DNA of 64,000 bases from Reticulitermes speratus (GCA_021186555.1 JAJKFL010000042.1:40647980-40711979), one strand, 5' to 3'. Shown: positions 41,611-53,618, counted from the first letter of the stretch. Numbers and translations: made by a program. Notes: generated by a model from the letters alone, not told the origin.

Positions 41611-43095
41611 AGTTAGTTTGCTAGTGTTATTACGACAGCGTATATGTTACGGCATTAGAAGTACCTTATATTAAAAATGTTACACTTAGGATTACTATAA
41701 AGCAATAAATGTCTGTATTTTTACTTTATTGTAATAATAATTCATTAACCTTTTTATATAATTAGTTTCTGTTGCTCATACATAATAGTTTGTTTTGCCT
41801 TTAGTGTAAAATGGTTACGTTGACTTTACAATAATATCGTGAATTTGTTTTTCGACGAATATATTGGGACAGTTTCTCCTTTATTTAGATAAATTATATC
41901 CGAGTAAGATATTGTTGTCTTTACGTGTCTATCATATCTGTCTTCTTCATGAAGTACGTATTACGCACAGTCAGGTTTAACGCTAAAACTCTGTATTTTC
42001 CCCACACAGTAGTTCTTGTGTTACGTGCGATTCTTCCCTAACAGCAGTCACCAAGTGGTGTTCCTAATGGGAGCACAGTGTTCTCTGAGAGGTACGGACG
42101 GAATCCTTATATGTAATACGCTACTACAGATCAATGCTATTCTTCAAAGAATTAATTCATTTCGACTTTTTATTGCATGCATACTATAACTTCATTTACG
42201 GTAAACTGACTTCTGAAGAAAAAACATTGTTTAAAAATAAACTCTTCACACAATTTTTACGATGCGGACACTACGACAGTACCGGTATCATTGCGCGTCA
42301 TAATAATAATAATAATACTAATAATATCACATTTTTCAGCAATTTGCATAGTAAAACGGAGCATAGGGATGATGAAAGACGACAAATTAACGACACAGTA
42401 AAGGAAACACAAACAAAAAAAAAACAAAATAGAGAAGAAATACGAAAGAGCACAACACCGAAGTGTATCAACTGCTTTATAAACTGCTCATAATTTCAAA
42501 GCTACCTTTGCAAATGTTCGTTAAATGCAGATCTAACAGCATGTATACTGCAGTTGGGGTTGTCATTTTGAACGTTTAAGGCCAATTCATAAAATTAGGA
42601 CTTAAAAGTACTTGTTAATTTATTCTTACTTACTTTAACACTCAGCTATAATAAATCCATGACTGTTTAGAATCATTTCTACGTTTATATGACATTTCTG
42701 ACAGGGGGATGACCTACGTAATAAAATTTTAAGTCGTGAAACACCCTGTATATCCTGTTAACAAAAGAACACATTTACAGACTTTTAAACGCGTTTCCTT
42801 ACCCGGAAGTAATGTAAACCGTAGAAAGAAAAAGCAACAGACTAGGATGTAAGTACAAGCAGGACAAAGAACGGGATGAGGCGAGAAACTGAATGAGAAA
42901 AACAAGAGAAACCAAACGAAAACGGAAGGGCAAGAACCCTAAGTACCAGACGGATAAATAAAAAACAGGAAATAAAATAGGAAAGAATATCAATAAAACG
43001 CTAACAAAAAGAAGAGACACTTAGAATACAATAACCTATTACAGCATGCTCCCCTGATAGACCTGCTATTGATCAGCAGAGTGCCTACTTGTATA
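41611..43095. other. no gene; repeat end at about 42580-42755
   Basis: The part ending GTGAAACACCCTGTATATCC is typical of the ACAGGGTGTTTC end of a mariner-like or other TIR repeat. A (TAA)n run lies at 42300-42325. A 119-codon ORF (42134-42493) has a low-complexity Asn run and no motif. Confidence 0.4.
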
Positions 43096-43173
43096 CAGGA
43101 TATACACAAAAGAATGGTGCGGTTTCAATAGTGAATACTATTGAAACCGCACCATTCTTTTGTGTATGCCCTG
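43096..43173. mobile_element. 78-bp palindromic MITE, copy 1
   Basis: The arms ACACAAAAGAATGGTGCGGT and TTCAATAGT are repeated as an exact complement. Only two bases differ near the ends (CAGGATATAC versus CAGGGCATAC). TA flanks at 43094-43095 and 43174-43175. A second copy of identical length lies at 59557-59634. Confidence 0.9.
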
Positions 43174-43430
43174 TATATGTCTTCTGTACAGGAGGTTGAA
43201 AATTCAACCTCTCGCCACCTTGCCTGATACCTGCACACTGTCAGGCCACATGAATCTTGTGTTCAATTGCTTCATAATCGTGGAACTTTGAGGAAGTTCT
43301 TCTGCGTTCCTTGCGTCCATTTCAATTCAGGATCAATACCGAGATTACAGCTGACAACGAACACAGAAGGTGTTAACAACTGATATAAGGCAAACAGCGA
43401 GAAAACAATCTGAAGCCTGTAGTTCGTGTA
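43174..43430. other. no recognised feature
   Basis: Short unique stretch. Confidence 0.3.
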
Positions 43431-43447
43431 AATACTTAAAACATTCT

Positions 43448-43697
43448 CACCGCGGAGGCCCGGGTTCGATCCCGGGTCAGTCCATGTGAGATGTGTGGTG
43501 GAAAAGGTGGCACTGGGACAGGTTTTTCCGAGTTGTCGGTTTTCCCCTGCAATTTCATTCCACTGGTGCTCCATTAATTGTAAAACTTGGTAAAAAAAAA
43601 CTGCTCATCTTCATCACAGGGGTTGCACAAGAAGCCTTAAGGTTGCGGTGCGTCCGTAGCATCTGCTGCGGGGCCCTTCACCACGCAAAAAAAAAAA
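43448..43697 (+). mobile_element. SINE family D, 5'-truncated, 16-bp target-site duplication
   Basis: Starts inside the tRNA-like head (CACCGCGGAGGCCCGGGTTC), so box A is lost while box B (GGGTTCGATCCC) remains. The body follows the family and ends in a 13-base A run. The direct repeat AATACTTAAAACATTCT (43431-43447) against AATACTTAAACATTCT (43698-43713) marks the insertion. Confidence 0.93.
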
Positions 43698-43713
43698 AAT
43701 ACTTAAACATTCT

Positions 43714-44145
43714 GTTCCTACCGCACAGAAAACACTTCTCCAAAACACACACCAAGTACTAAATGCTAAATTATCCCTGCTTATTGTAAGAATCATACAA
43801 AATCCACAAATACAATTTTGGCACAAGGCATACTTTATTAATGTAAAAGCAGGTGGTACATATATAAATAGCACTTGTGATTGTAAGTGCTTACTATGAG
43901 GTCGGTCGGCTGCGGCGTGGGTCGTGAGATTTTATTTGCATTTATTATTTTATTTACCGATGAATTCAACTCCAGCTTACAGCGTCAAATAATATGAAGA
44001 CTGATGAATATCGAATCAGAAATTATGTAGAGGAAGTGGTCGTGGCCTAATTTAAGGTACTCTTCCAACATCTGCCTAGAAGAACTGAGTAAACCATTGA
44101 ACATGTCAAACCAGACTTCCACGGGACTTATTATATTTGAAGCTG
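43714..44145. other. no recognised feature
   Basis: Nothing supported. Confidence 0.35.
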
Positions 44146-44392
44146 GGACGTCTACGGGTTAAACGATCTGAGTTAGATTCCCGGCGGAAGCAAAATTATT
44201 CATCTCTTATCCAAAGCGTCCAGACCGGCTCTCAGAACCCTCAGCCCCCGATTCCAAGCGTACTGGAGACTCCTACCCCGGAGATAAAGCGGCCGGGAAG
44301 TGAAGATGACCGCTCACGTCCATCGAGTGGTGAGATTAAGAATAGGCGGAGTTATACCTCTATATCCCTTCGTGGCACATGCAGGACAATTT
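44146..44392 (+). mobile_element. SINE family B, old plus-strand copy
   Basis: Follows family B in order: GTCTACGGGTTAAACGATCT, GAGTTAGATTCCCGGCGG (box B region), CCAGACCGGCTCTCAG, GATAAAGCGGCCGGG, GGCGGAGTTATACCTCTA. Strongly diverged. Confidence 0.65.
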
Positions 44393-45094
44393 AATACCCG
44401 AATACGAAGGAGTGCGCGATGCTCCACTGTTACGAAGGAGTACGCGATGCTCCACTGTTACACATACGACCGCACACCACATCACATTTCTGTGTTACGG
44501 ATTTGTAACCTATGTTGATATTCAGCATGAAGTCTCCTAGGCCGGATCACGCCCGAAGCCACTTGCTGCGACAAACGGACCCTGCATTCGTTGTCTTCAA
44601 CAGCTTTCTGTTCTTGTATGAAGATGCTGCTACGTAGTAGTAGTACCGAACTGCCAACATCACAATATTCGCTCGGGCTGGCCTATGCTACAACGACGCT
44701 GTTGTCATATGAGCGAAACACAAATAAATACGTCCATTTATCTAGTCATTGTGTGAAGTGCCAGGTGGTTGAGAAGCTCAGAAACTTCCGGGTACTTGCT
44801 AATGGAACATTGCTACCTTCTGAAGCGAGGCACCGATGATGGATGCCGAGGCTGACAACGCTCCAGTATCCCCCCCCCCCCACTCTCCGCCCACCGCTGT
44901 ACTCCCTGATAGCCCCATCTGGCGTACCAGCCCAAAGCGCTTGTCGCTAATAATGTTATCGCGTGGTTATTCTCTAGTTGTAACATGTGGGCAAACTTAC
45001 GTGGAAAATAACCGGCGTACCATTTCGAATTTTTACACCAAAAAACTAAACATGCCGAACTGTATAACGCTGTGAGTTAAGACCACCGCACATC
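44393..45094. other. no gene; 30-bp tandem duplication at about 44401-44460, poly-C at 44871-44881
   Basis: ACGAAGGAGTRCGCGATGCT followed by CCACTGTTAC occurs twice in a row. The rest is unrecognised. Confidence 0.5.
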
Positions 45095-45172
45095 TGGGAT
45101 GTGACGCCGTGTAGTTTCGCAAATACGTACGAACGTTTCGGAGCAGCATGCTATGTCTATATTCGGGGGAGA
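45095..45172 (-). repeat. dispersed repeat with CGTTTCGGAG core
   Basis: GGGATGTGACGCCGTGTAGT, AACGTTTCGGAGCAGCATGC and TATATTCGGG align with 2545-2668 and 18175-18265. Confidence 0.55.
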
Positions 45173-45369
45173 AAGCAAACCCCTGCTACCCACCTACAAA
45201 ACTACGCAGCATCACATACGACATCCACAGCCGGGCCAAATCTCGTCTCTCACACATCGTAATGCGTATGGAACAGATGTTTGGCAGCTGACTGGTCTAG
45301 CCCACTTACGCACTGCATAACAAAAAAGTTTGCATGGTTCTAGCAGTTGATAACGCACCATTAAATTAC

Positions 45370-45545
45370 TAAATCGAACCCGGTTATAACGACATCGGTT
45401 TACACGACACCTCGTCTATAGTGTTATATATTCTGTGGTACCAATTTCATCACTGTTAACCTATTTTCCTCGTTTATAACGACACTCGTTTATAACGACA
45501 CAAAATATTCAGTACTTTTCATGACGTTATAACACAGTTCGACTG
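45370..45545 (+). mobile_element. pogo-like MITE (family E), copy 5
   Basis: A diverged left end (AAATCGAACCCGGTTATAAC) and internal CGACACTCGTTTATAACGAC. The right end GTTCGACTG is followed by TA. Confidence 0.88.
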
Positions 45546-46315
45546 TACTTGTTATTCGCCGTACAGGAAGCATGGAATTTAACGAGTGGTCAATCTTCTC
45601 ACCACGATGCTGCTACCAGCTCGAATTTTGACCTCTGGCACAACAAGCAGGTGTACTAAGAGCGGGATATATCATAGCCATGTTCTTGTGAGGTAAGTGT
45701 GTGCTAAGGAATTTGCACTGTCACGATTGCCATACATCTGTATGTTATCTAGGATGGATACGCAGACCGGAGGTCATCACACTGCGGATCGCAGACCACC
45801 GAGTGTCTTGTTTACTCATATAAATCCGTCTCTTGTTGCGATATTTTAGGTTTACACAGCTGTATTTATGAACATTCAAGTCTTCTACGGCAAGACGACG
45901 TTTCTATCTGTAAGAGGGGACGTTTCGGAGAAAATTTCTGCCTTCTTCTTCAGGGTTAGTCATTCTTGGGATTACTGACCAACCGACAAGGCGTCTTACC
46001 CCACAAGACGTGAATCTCCCCTATTTTTATTCGTCTGTGTATTTATTTATTTATTTATTTAATTTATTTACAATGAATTCCCGCTTTTAATTTTATTTTA
46101 AACAAGGACAATGGACGAAGTCCAAACAGGGAATGATGCCAAAAGGGAACAGCTTTCGAATGTCCCTATTACGGAACCCAAAACTTAACACTGAGAACAC
46201 AGGCACTCAATATTAGGTTTTATTCTAAACCATGTGAACCCAGTTCACGTATTCGCAGTGCTTCCCAAGCAACCTCTGCATGTTTAACCTTCATTTCAAG
46301 CTTCCGACGCGATGT
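45546..46315. other. no gene; hammerhead-like core at about 45918-45960
   Basis: Minus strand: CTGAAGA followed by CTCCGAAACGTCCCC. Stem II is poor. Otherwise unrecognised. Confidence 0.4.
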
Positions 46316-46412
46316 TGATGAGATCTGCACTCTTCAGGGATATTACGCGGCTTCGTGTGGCAATTGTTTACCGACGTTTCGGGACAACATATCGGTCCCA
46401 TTTTCAAGGATC
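46316..46412. repeat. left arm of fold-back family FB-A
   Basis: CTCTTCAGGGATATTACGCG, TTTACCGACGTTTCGGGACA and ACATATCGGTCCCATTTTCA match the arms at 7558 and 8515. No right arm follows. Confidence 0.6.
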
Positions 46413-47348
46413 AAGAGTCCGAAAAGAAAAGAAAGCCGGCACCGTGATGTAGATTCTACATGGGAAGGTGCGCGCGGGGTGGTAATCAGTAAGCGTGGTG
46501 ACAGCCAGTAGGGTTGAACCGGGTTAAGGGAGAGGTAGAAAGAGACAAAGTAAAGGACTGTAGTCAGCTCAGGCTGGTGGGAAACAGTTTTATATTCCCA
46601 CCTGCAGCTAAACCTCACACACCTTGTCTGGTGTCCTCAGCAACACAGTGCATCTCCGGGTTTCGCATGGTTCTCACAGGATAGTGGTTACTTCCCTATA
46701 CAGCATTAAATGTTTGGACCTTATGTGTTTTCTGTGAGGTAGGATGTTATTTACACGATAAACAATTTTCAAAGAGTTAATCATCCAAAAAATATTAGAT
46801 ATCGAGGTAGTCAGTGCGTACCTTACTGCTGAGCTGAGAACATTTGAATCTAAATAAGGGGAAGAAACGGAAGGATGGAAATTACATAAATATTATTGGG
46901 GTGACGAAATCAGGAAACATTACATGGGCGGGACGCGTAGCACGTATACAGAAAAATTAAGCACATAAATCGACTGCTGAAACAGTATACTGTATACCAA
47001 TTATTAATTTAGGGTGTTTGTTAACCTCTACTGAAGGATTTCAAGAAGTCAGCTGCGTCCGTAAATTGTTCCAAGAACTTGTTTTGTTACGTAATTCGTT
47101 CTTTAATATAATGACATTTCTATGCGTTCCTGGCAATGATCCGCTGACAGATACTGTTCAATTTAAGTAGATAAAAACATTCGATTTGCCAGTGACCCAT
47201 AAACATATTATTTTTGCAGCCACAGTGGAGTGACAATTATGCCAGTGCTTTTCCTTGTAGGGGCCACATTTAATTCTATTACGTAATTCTAATTTAATTT
47301 CTGTTAAGTATACCAGAATAATCTGCGTATCAAATCCACAGTTTTCCG
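46413..47348. other. no recognised feature
   Basis: Nothing supported. Confidence 0.35.
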
Positions 47349-47587
47349 TGTCCGGGCCATGAGAAGTACGCAGAGGGAGTATAGGTATAGCTCCACTCAT
47401 TCTTAACTTCGGCACTAGATGTAGGTGAGAGGTCTACTTCACGCCCCAGCCACTTTATCCGGGGAAAGAACCCCGGTGCCCACTGAATAAGTGGCTGGGT
47501 GGTCCCCAGAGCTTGTCTGAGCGTTTCGGAAAAACGTTTCTTGCCCCTGCCGGGATTTGAACCCTGGATCGTCCAGCCCGTAGCCAG
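47349..47587 (-). mobile_element. SINE family B, head-truncated copy
   Basis: Minus strand: GGCTACGGGCTGGACGATCC, AGGGTTCAAATCCCGGCAGG (box B), GGGGACCACCCAGCCAC, GGATAAAGTGGCTGGGGC, and the family 3' landmark GGAGCTATACCTATACTCCC. Box A is missing. Confidence 0.85.
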
Positions 47588-49114
47588 AAGTGTTCAGTTC
47601 GTAATATCTGAAGAAGCTAACAAACTGTTACAGGGTGGTGATAAATTACCGTAAAAGACCGAATACAAAGCGGCTCGCTCTTTCCCATTGCGATATTTAA
47701 AGAAAAACTCAAAATTTAGAAAATTTAATAAGAATATTAATAAAGTTTCAGAGACGCAGATATACAAGTACAAATAATACATGTAACTGACCTTATGTAC
47801 CTCATGAAAACAGCTCCAATACATCCTATATTACTATTACATTTATAAGAACATGACGTGTCCTTGACGTAAGGCCTCACTGATAAGGCGACCCCTACTT
47901 ATTTGTGAGGCTATTTACGTAGACAAAATTTCGCCGTACATTCAGGCTTATACGGTATAAATCTTACAGTGATCCAATCCGACATACGCCACTCTTCCGC
48001 CAATTAACGTGATCTTTCTTCAAGCGTGACCGCTACCAGACTTAAGAAATAAACCGACTTGTTAACTTGATCAGTTGAGTGTGGGAGATGGAACACGGGG
48101 GCGTGCTTGTGTGTGCCAAAAAGTGCAAACAAGTGAACACTGTAGTTAGATTTGGCACGCGCCAAATCGTCCTCGCAGGGAAAGAGAGAAAAATGTAGAC
48201 TACTAACTGCTGGTTCACAGTACACGTAACATACCGTAACGAAACGTAACTCTTATAGCGAGTACACTGGGATTTTCGCCCTCTACGTTAGACGATTATT
48301 ATGTCTTACAGAATTTTTATCCTTATATATATCGTTTGTTATTATTGTTTATTTGGTTTTATTTTTGTCATCATTTATTTTCTTTCAACAGCCAGTGCTT
48401 CCCTCTAAATTAAGTTTTATTGTTCTCAAACACTTTAATCAACCAAACTGAACGGAAATAAATTATTCTTTCTTTCCGTTTGGACACTATTTGTGCAGTT
48501 CAAGTGAGGGAGAATCGGACAGCCTTTCGAGAAAATTCTTTAGTTAATAAACTGTTAAACAGCAATTATCCGCACTTTACGTGTGTATCGTACCAAAATT
48601 AAAAAATTACATTATAAATCACATAATAACGCTAGAACTCAGTTTCAGGCGTCGAAGGTGAGTGGAGGGCAGTGAGGCGAGATCCACACGCAGACACATG
48701 TAGTCAGCGAACATACGAAGCATACACAGAACCGAAACATACATGTCTGACAAAACAGAGACTTCATCTACCGCATTTATCATCTGAGTACTTTCTGCAG
48801 ACCACCGTTTCTAAATCAGTGACAGTTTCAACATTTCATACACAGTCAAGCACAGGTCAAAAGCGCCACTCAGTACTGCCTTTGCACAACTTCTGTAAAC
48901 TGAAGAAATGAAGTTTGTGTGTAAATGAAAAGAAAGTCTCCGTATTCTGTCGTTTTTCTGGTACACGATAGCACGTAGCTCGAGATGAAGACGCCATTTA
49001 CATCTGACTCTGAGACACAAAGAAGCAGGTGGCATCGTACGGGTTCACAAATGCTGCTCTAGACTGTGTATGTGTGAAGAAGTGAAAATTAATCATTGTT
49101 TTAAAAAAATACAG
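47588..49114. other. no recognised feature
   Basis: AT-rich unique DNA. Nothing supported. Confidence 0.35.
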
Positions 49115-49370
49115 GATACGAAAGTATGGATTGACCTCACCTGGCTCAGGATAAAAATCGGCACCTTAAATAAATGGGATACGAGGGGAGTGACTTCACT
49201 CATCTGGTTCAAGATAAAAACTGGCTTCTTAAATTGGATACGCGAGTGTGGATTGGACTCATCTGGCTCTCAGGATTAAGACTGGTATCTTAAATAAATG
49301 TGATACGAAGGTGCGGGCTGGACTCACCTGGCTCAGGATAGAATTCGGCATGTGAAAAATGGAATACGAG
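49115..49370. repeat. about 62-bp minisatellite, four units
   Basis: Units start with GATACGA at about 49115, 49178, 49237 and 49302 and share GGACTCATCTGGCTCAGGAT and CTTAAATAAATG. Units differ by about a quarter of positions, so this is an old local duplication. Confidence 0.8.
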
Positions 49371-49526
49371 TACCGCGAACACCTCCATCATATGCACATG
49401 CTGCTCTCATTTACAGTGTAACAGTACTGTCCGCTACACACACTCACTACACGTGGAATTTCTATCAGTTATACATATACAAGACGTCAAAATATTGTTA
49501 AATAATTGTTTTGTGCAACAACAATT
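49371..49526. other. no recognised feature
   Basis: Short spacer. Confidence 0.3.
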
Positions 49527-49577
49527 GATGTACGCCCTGATGATGGACCAGCAAGGTCCGAAACATGTAGGAGTGTA
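49527..49577 (+). ncRNA. hammerhead-ribozyme-like motif (candidate), best stem I
   Basis: Plus strand: GATGTACGCC, CTGATGA (49537-49543), U, stem II GGACC-AGCAA-GGTCC (perfect), GAAA (49560-49563), ACATGT, A, GGAGTGTA. The bases TGTACGCC before the first box pair with GGAGTGTA (49570-49577) at seven of eight positions, including two G-U pairs, which is what stem I requires. The cleavage triplet would be GUA. Stem III is the palindrome ACATGT, so it may need a dimer to be stable. The extra U after CTGATGA is the only core departure. Confidence 0.5.
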
Positions 49578-49690
49578 GTGTTTAAAAAATAGTATTGTAA
49601 ATCTATAACAATTGCGTGCATTTGTTGGTTAATAGTGAAAAGAAATCCAGTTATAATGCACGGAATGGAAAATATATAATACATCAACTG
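49578..49690 (+). repeat. outer part of a fold-back right arm
   Basis: GCGTGCATTTGTTGGTTAAT and TAATGCACGGAATGGA match the right end at 28050-28110. No left arm is present in the preceding 300 bp. Confidence 0.6.
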
Positions 49691-51276
49691 TTGTTGTGTA
49701 TTAATGCACACGCTACTTTTAACACTACATGAACGGTTACGCCCACAACCTCGAGGAATACCCTGGGTTTGTTCTGGCGTCAGTCCAACCCGGCCATCCA
49801 CCCACCGAGTACCAAAAGCTGTAGCAGTGTCGTGGGGACTGTCAGGAAACAGATACGTTTACCGAAATAACAAGTCAAACACAAGTTGCAACGTTACACG
49901 TGGAAATTAAAACCCCAGTCTCATTTAAAGTGCTATTATACAGTGGATTTTTCTTAACAACTCATCGTAAAGTAACCTGGCCCAGAATCGGCGTGACTTT
50001 GATTTAAACGGAAGCGCCCTGTTTCATCCGCCCGAGACTGTGCAGGGGAGGGGGGGGGGGGGGGGGGAAGAAACTCGCTGTATATACAAAGCAAAACACT
50101 AAAAATTTGTGACAAAATAACTACACTGCAGAAACGTACGCCTTACTTTCTTCGCAAAGATCTGCTTTTGAATGTATCTGGATCCTGCAGTCCACAAACT
50201 ATTACCAGAATAACATTGTGCCAGGTCTTATGCTATCACTGCTTCCTTCAATAAATGATACATTTCACCAACACCGATCAGTCACTTGTCCCAGATACAA
50301 TGATAAAATACGCCGCTTATCCTCCAGAAATCGTAGAGGTGGAAAACACTAGGCAAAAAGTAGTTGCAGTGGAGTTCCATGTCAACAGATTGGAGTGACA
50401 TGAGAAAACGATCACACTCCAAGTTTCAGAGGAAGATGCTGCCTCCATCTTCAGGGTCGAAGTGAGTAGTCTAGTCATACATGAAGATGGACATTAACAC
50501 TTGTTTATTTAACGACGCTGTCAGTAATTCAGACCACACAATGAAGACGTATGCACTGAAAGCAGGACCAATGCACTACTAATCCCGGCAATATATGAAT
50601 CCAAAATAGCATTCAAGACTCTAGAAAGAGAATAAATTCCTGAAATTGTTGCTCCCATTTTGGATTAATTTATAAATATTAAAATACAGGAAAACAACCA
50701 TCAATTTAACGTATCTGAAACTTGGATAAATAACTGTGAAAATACATTAGATTTCAGGGTGTTTGACGAAACAATACTGAGAATATTCAGGCACAAGACA
50801 GAGGACGTGAGATAAGAATGATAAAGAAAATTACATAACAAACTACACAACCGTATTCTCCACTAAATATCATACGCTGATGAAATTAACGAAAAGTGGG
50901 TAGGGTAGAAGATGTTGTAATGCATGGAAAAGCTATAAAATGCATTTTTTTTGGAAAACTTCAAGGAAAGCGGCCACTGGTGAGATTTAGGTACAGAAGG
51001 GTGGTAGTTGTACTGTAAAATCTGATAAATCCATCCGACATAATCCTCCTTGAGAGGCTGACAGTCGATAAGGTAGTCAAAAATTGCCCCCTCCCCCTTA
51101 TTTGGAAACAGAATGTTCATTACAGTGTCCATTCCAATCCGCCAAACGATCATACTTCGAGAGACAAGAATATTATTATGGAACTTTAATGTAGGAAATG
51201 TCTTGCCCTAGCAACGAACTATCTACGTCTCGACGAATCTGCCCAATTGACTGAACTGAGCGCGAGAGTGCAGCAC
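49691..51276. other. no gene; LINE 3' scrap at 51045-51125, poly-G at 50048-50067
   Basis: TCCTTGAGAGGCTGACAGTC at 51048 is the RTE-like 3' UTR on the minus strand. At 50425-50470 a core with CTGAAGA, GGAGGCAGCATCTTCCTC and GAAAC is present on the minus strand. No gene is supported. Confidence 0.45.
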
Positions 51277-51505
51277 GATAAAGGTAAAGGGTACAAGTGC
51301 CTCCGTACGACCCAAGGAAGAATACGGGGTAGTGGAGGTAACAGCTCCACTGTGTCTCAAACCTCGGCACTAGATCAATGTGAGAGGTTAGCTTCACGCC
51401 CCGGCTGTTTTGTATCCGGGGAAAGACCCCCGGTGCCCACTGAATATGGGGCTGGGTGGGCCCAACAGCAAGTCTGGGAGGTACAAGACTAAACCCGTAA
51501 CTTCA
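51277..51505 (-). mobile_element. SINE family B copy, 5'-truncated
   Basis: AAAGGTAAAG marks the family 3' end. AACAGCTCCACTGTGTCTCA, CACGCCCCGGCTG, GGTGCCCACTGAATATGGGG and GGTGGGCCC follow in family order. The tRNA-like head is missing. Confidence 0.85.
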
Positions 51506-51892
51506 AGAGCTTTGCAACTTGCAGCATCCCCAATTTAAGGCTCACTCCCTATTATTTACGGGATAGGTCAGAAAGTAAGTTACATGTGTAACTGTTAACT
51601 ACAGAACCTATACTAATTGTGATTATATCAGCGGAATTCATCGCCGAGTGATTATTATCTGCTGGCAGCACTGAAACAAAATCCTGGCGGCCAGAGATTT
51701 AAAGATAATCGCGAGGTGGAAACATTCGTTGATATGATGGCTGATAAAGCAAGATAAAGACTGATATAAACAAAGCAGAAAAGTTCGTCCCATTATAAGA
51801 TACATGCTTCAGTTGTGACGGGACTACGTGGAAAAGTAGTCAGATAGCAGTACAATTAAATGTGAACCTTCTTATTAGCGTTGAAAACAAAA
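51506..51892. other. no recognised feature
   Basis: Nothing supported. Confidence 0.35.
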
Positions 51893-51905
51893 CGCCCAAA
51901 ATATA

Positions 51906-52186
51906 AAGGTAAAGTTCTCCCTAGAACAGGCCATGAAGGCCCAGAGGGGGAGTACAGGTATAGCTCTACTCTTTCTTTAACCTCGGCGCTAGATGGGGGT
52001 GGGTGGTCAACTCCACGCCCCGGCCGCTTTACCCCCAGGAAATAGACCCGGTACCCATTGTATAGGAGGCTGGGTGGGCCCCAGGGCCGGTCTGGAAGGC
52101 TGCGAAAAATCTCGCCCCCACCGGGATTCGATCCCCGGACCGTCCATCCCGTAGCGAGTCGCTATACCGACTGAGCTATCGCGGCC
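51906..52186 (-). mobile_element. SINE family B, full-length, 13-bp target-site duplication
   Basis: The minus strand starts GCCGCGATAGCTCAGTCGGT, a good tRNA-like box A, followed by GGGGATCGAATCCCGG (box B), and ends at CTTTACCTTT. The direct repeat CGCCCAAAATATA occurs at 51893-51905 and 52187-52199. The perfect duplication suggests one of the younger copies. Its reverse frame gives the RDSSVGIATRYG peptide. Confidence 0.95.
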
Positions 52187-52199
52187 CGCCCAAAATATA

Positions 52200-53474
52200 T
52201 GCACAGTAAATATTTTATGACTGACCCTCATACATACAAAACACCGTCTCTCTCAGGAATAGTCGGAATGCGATAGATCTAACAATACTGCTTACAAAGC
52301 ACAATTTTATAGCAAAGGAAGGGTAATGTATTCCCTGGCACCACCCTGTTTTACTTCTTTTGTGTAAGACAGATATATTTATCACAGCACTCCTCTTGCT
52401 GAGGCTCTTGAGTGGTTTAGACAGACAACGCGTTCAGGAGACGACGTGGTGGGCGGAAAAACTCTCCGCCAGCTGCTGAGGCCGCAGAAAGAAGTACGAA
52501 GGATCGGTCTCCTTACACATACCCCCCCCCCCCCAGAAACTGTTACGCTTCCCACATCACTTTACTATAGGCCCTTCCAGCCTTATAGCCAATCCGTTCA
52601 TAGGTATTAATGTGATAAGCTTCACTATCTATAAGCGCTTTGGGCTGGTTAAGGTCGGAGTCTCTAGGAGGAATTATTACTACTGACAGAATAACGTGCA
52701 ACGGAGGAACGTCGGCGGACAGAGAAAAATCGGTACACCCAATATACGGATAAATAAAATACCATAATGGATGACCGAAACATGTGGCAAGAATGGAAGA
52801 AGACCGTCTCCCACTATCGGCTTTCCAGTATCATTTGCGCGGACGACGTGATTTGGGTAGACCAAAACAAAGATGGAATGACCAACAGCATCTTCAAGAT
52901 CGAAACAGGTCTTATTTCACGCAAACGGTACCTGTCCATGATGATGATGAAACAAATTCACACGGTTATACAAAACGAGGCAGATCACATGCGATAAAAC
53001 AGCGGACAACAAACAGGATAACGGAAATATTTAAAGACACGAGACAGCATTAAGGATAGGTAACACGTAATTGTACTTTATAAAAGGACCGATACAGAAG
53101 AAAGCAATGCTCAGAATATAAAAGCTTTAGAACAACGTAATTGTAAGGTCTACAGAGAAAAGAAACCTCAAGACAAATATTCATAGTATTCTGATTTATA
53201 ACATGTGCATTACATTTCTTTAATATGTAGACTTTCTAACTTCTTTTTTATTTTAAGCAATATCATAGGAACAGTTACTGAAATTCAAATTGACGTGATT
53301 ATTTCATCAACATTAGAAGCAATCCTTCTAAAGAAACGGAGTTCTTCACTGTTTGACCAGCTACTTTGGTAACTCAGGTGAAATATATGACTGAGAAACA
53401 ATATTATATATATATATATATAATGCTTGTGTTACTCAACAGAACATCCTGATTTATAGAACGTAATGAACATT
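52200..53474. other. no gene; poly-C at about 52521-52534, (TA)n at 53403-53422
   Basis: Short plus-strand ORFs at 52767-53053 overlap in two frames (ICADDVIWVDQNKDGM; FQYHLRGRRDLGRPKQRWND) and may be a trace of a LINE tail like GRPRRRWED, too weak to call. Confidence 0.35.
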
Positions 53475-53618
53475 AAGGCCGCGCGGTCTAAGGCGTGGGT
53501 CTAAGGCCGATCGCTTACTGGGATTGTGGGTTCGAATCCCACCTATGGCATGGATGTCTGTCTCTTGTGAGTGTTGTGTGTTGTCAGGTAGAGGTCTCTG
53601 CGATGGGCTGGTCCAAGG
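53475..53618 (+). mobile_element. SINE family A, truncated at both ends
   Basis: Begins GGCCGCGCGGTCTAAGGCGT (box A), has GGGTTCGAATCCC (box B), and stops at CTGCGATGGGCTGGTCC, losing the 3' third. Confidence 0.9.

Noticed and set aside
42799..43020. Hydrophobic minus-strand ORF MSLLFVSVLLIFFPILF as a membrane protein or signal peptide.
   Set aside because: It is the complement of an A/G-rich stretch with no donor site and no similarity.
52007..52231. ORFs reading RDSSVGIATRYG (also at 18736 and 60495) as possible proteins.
   Set aside because: They are reverse readings of SINE family B heads and recur in every full copy.
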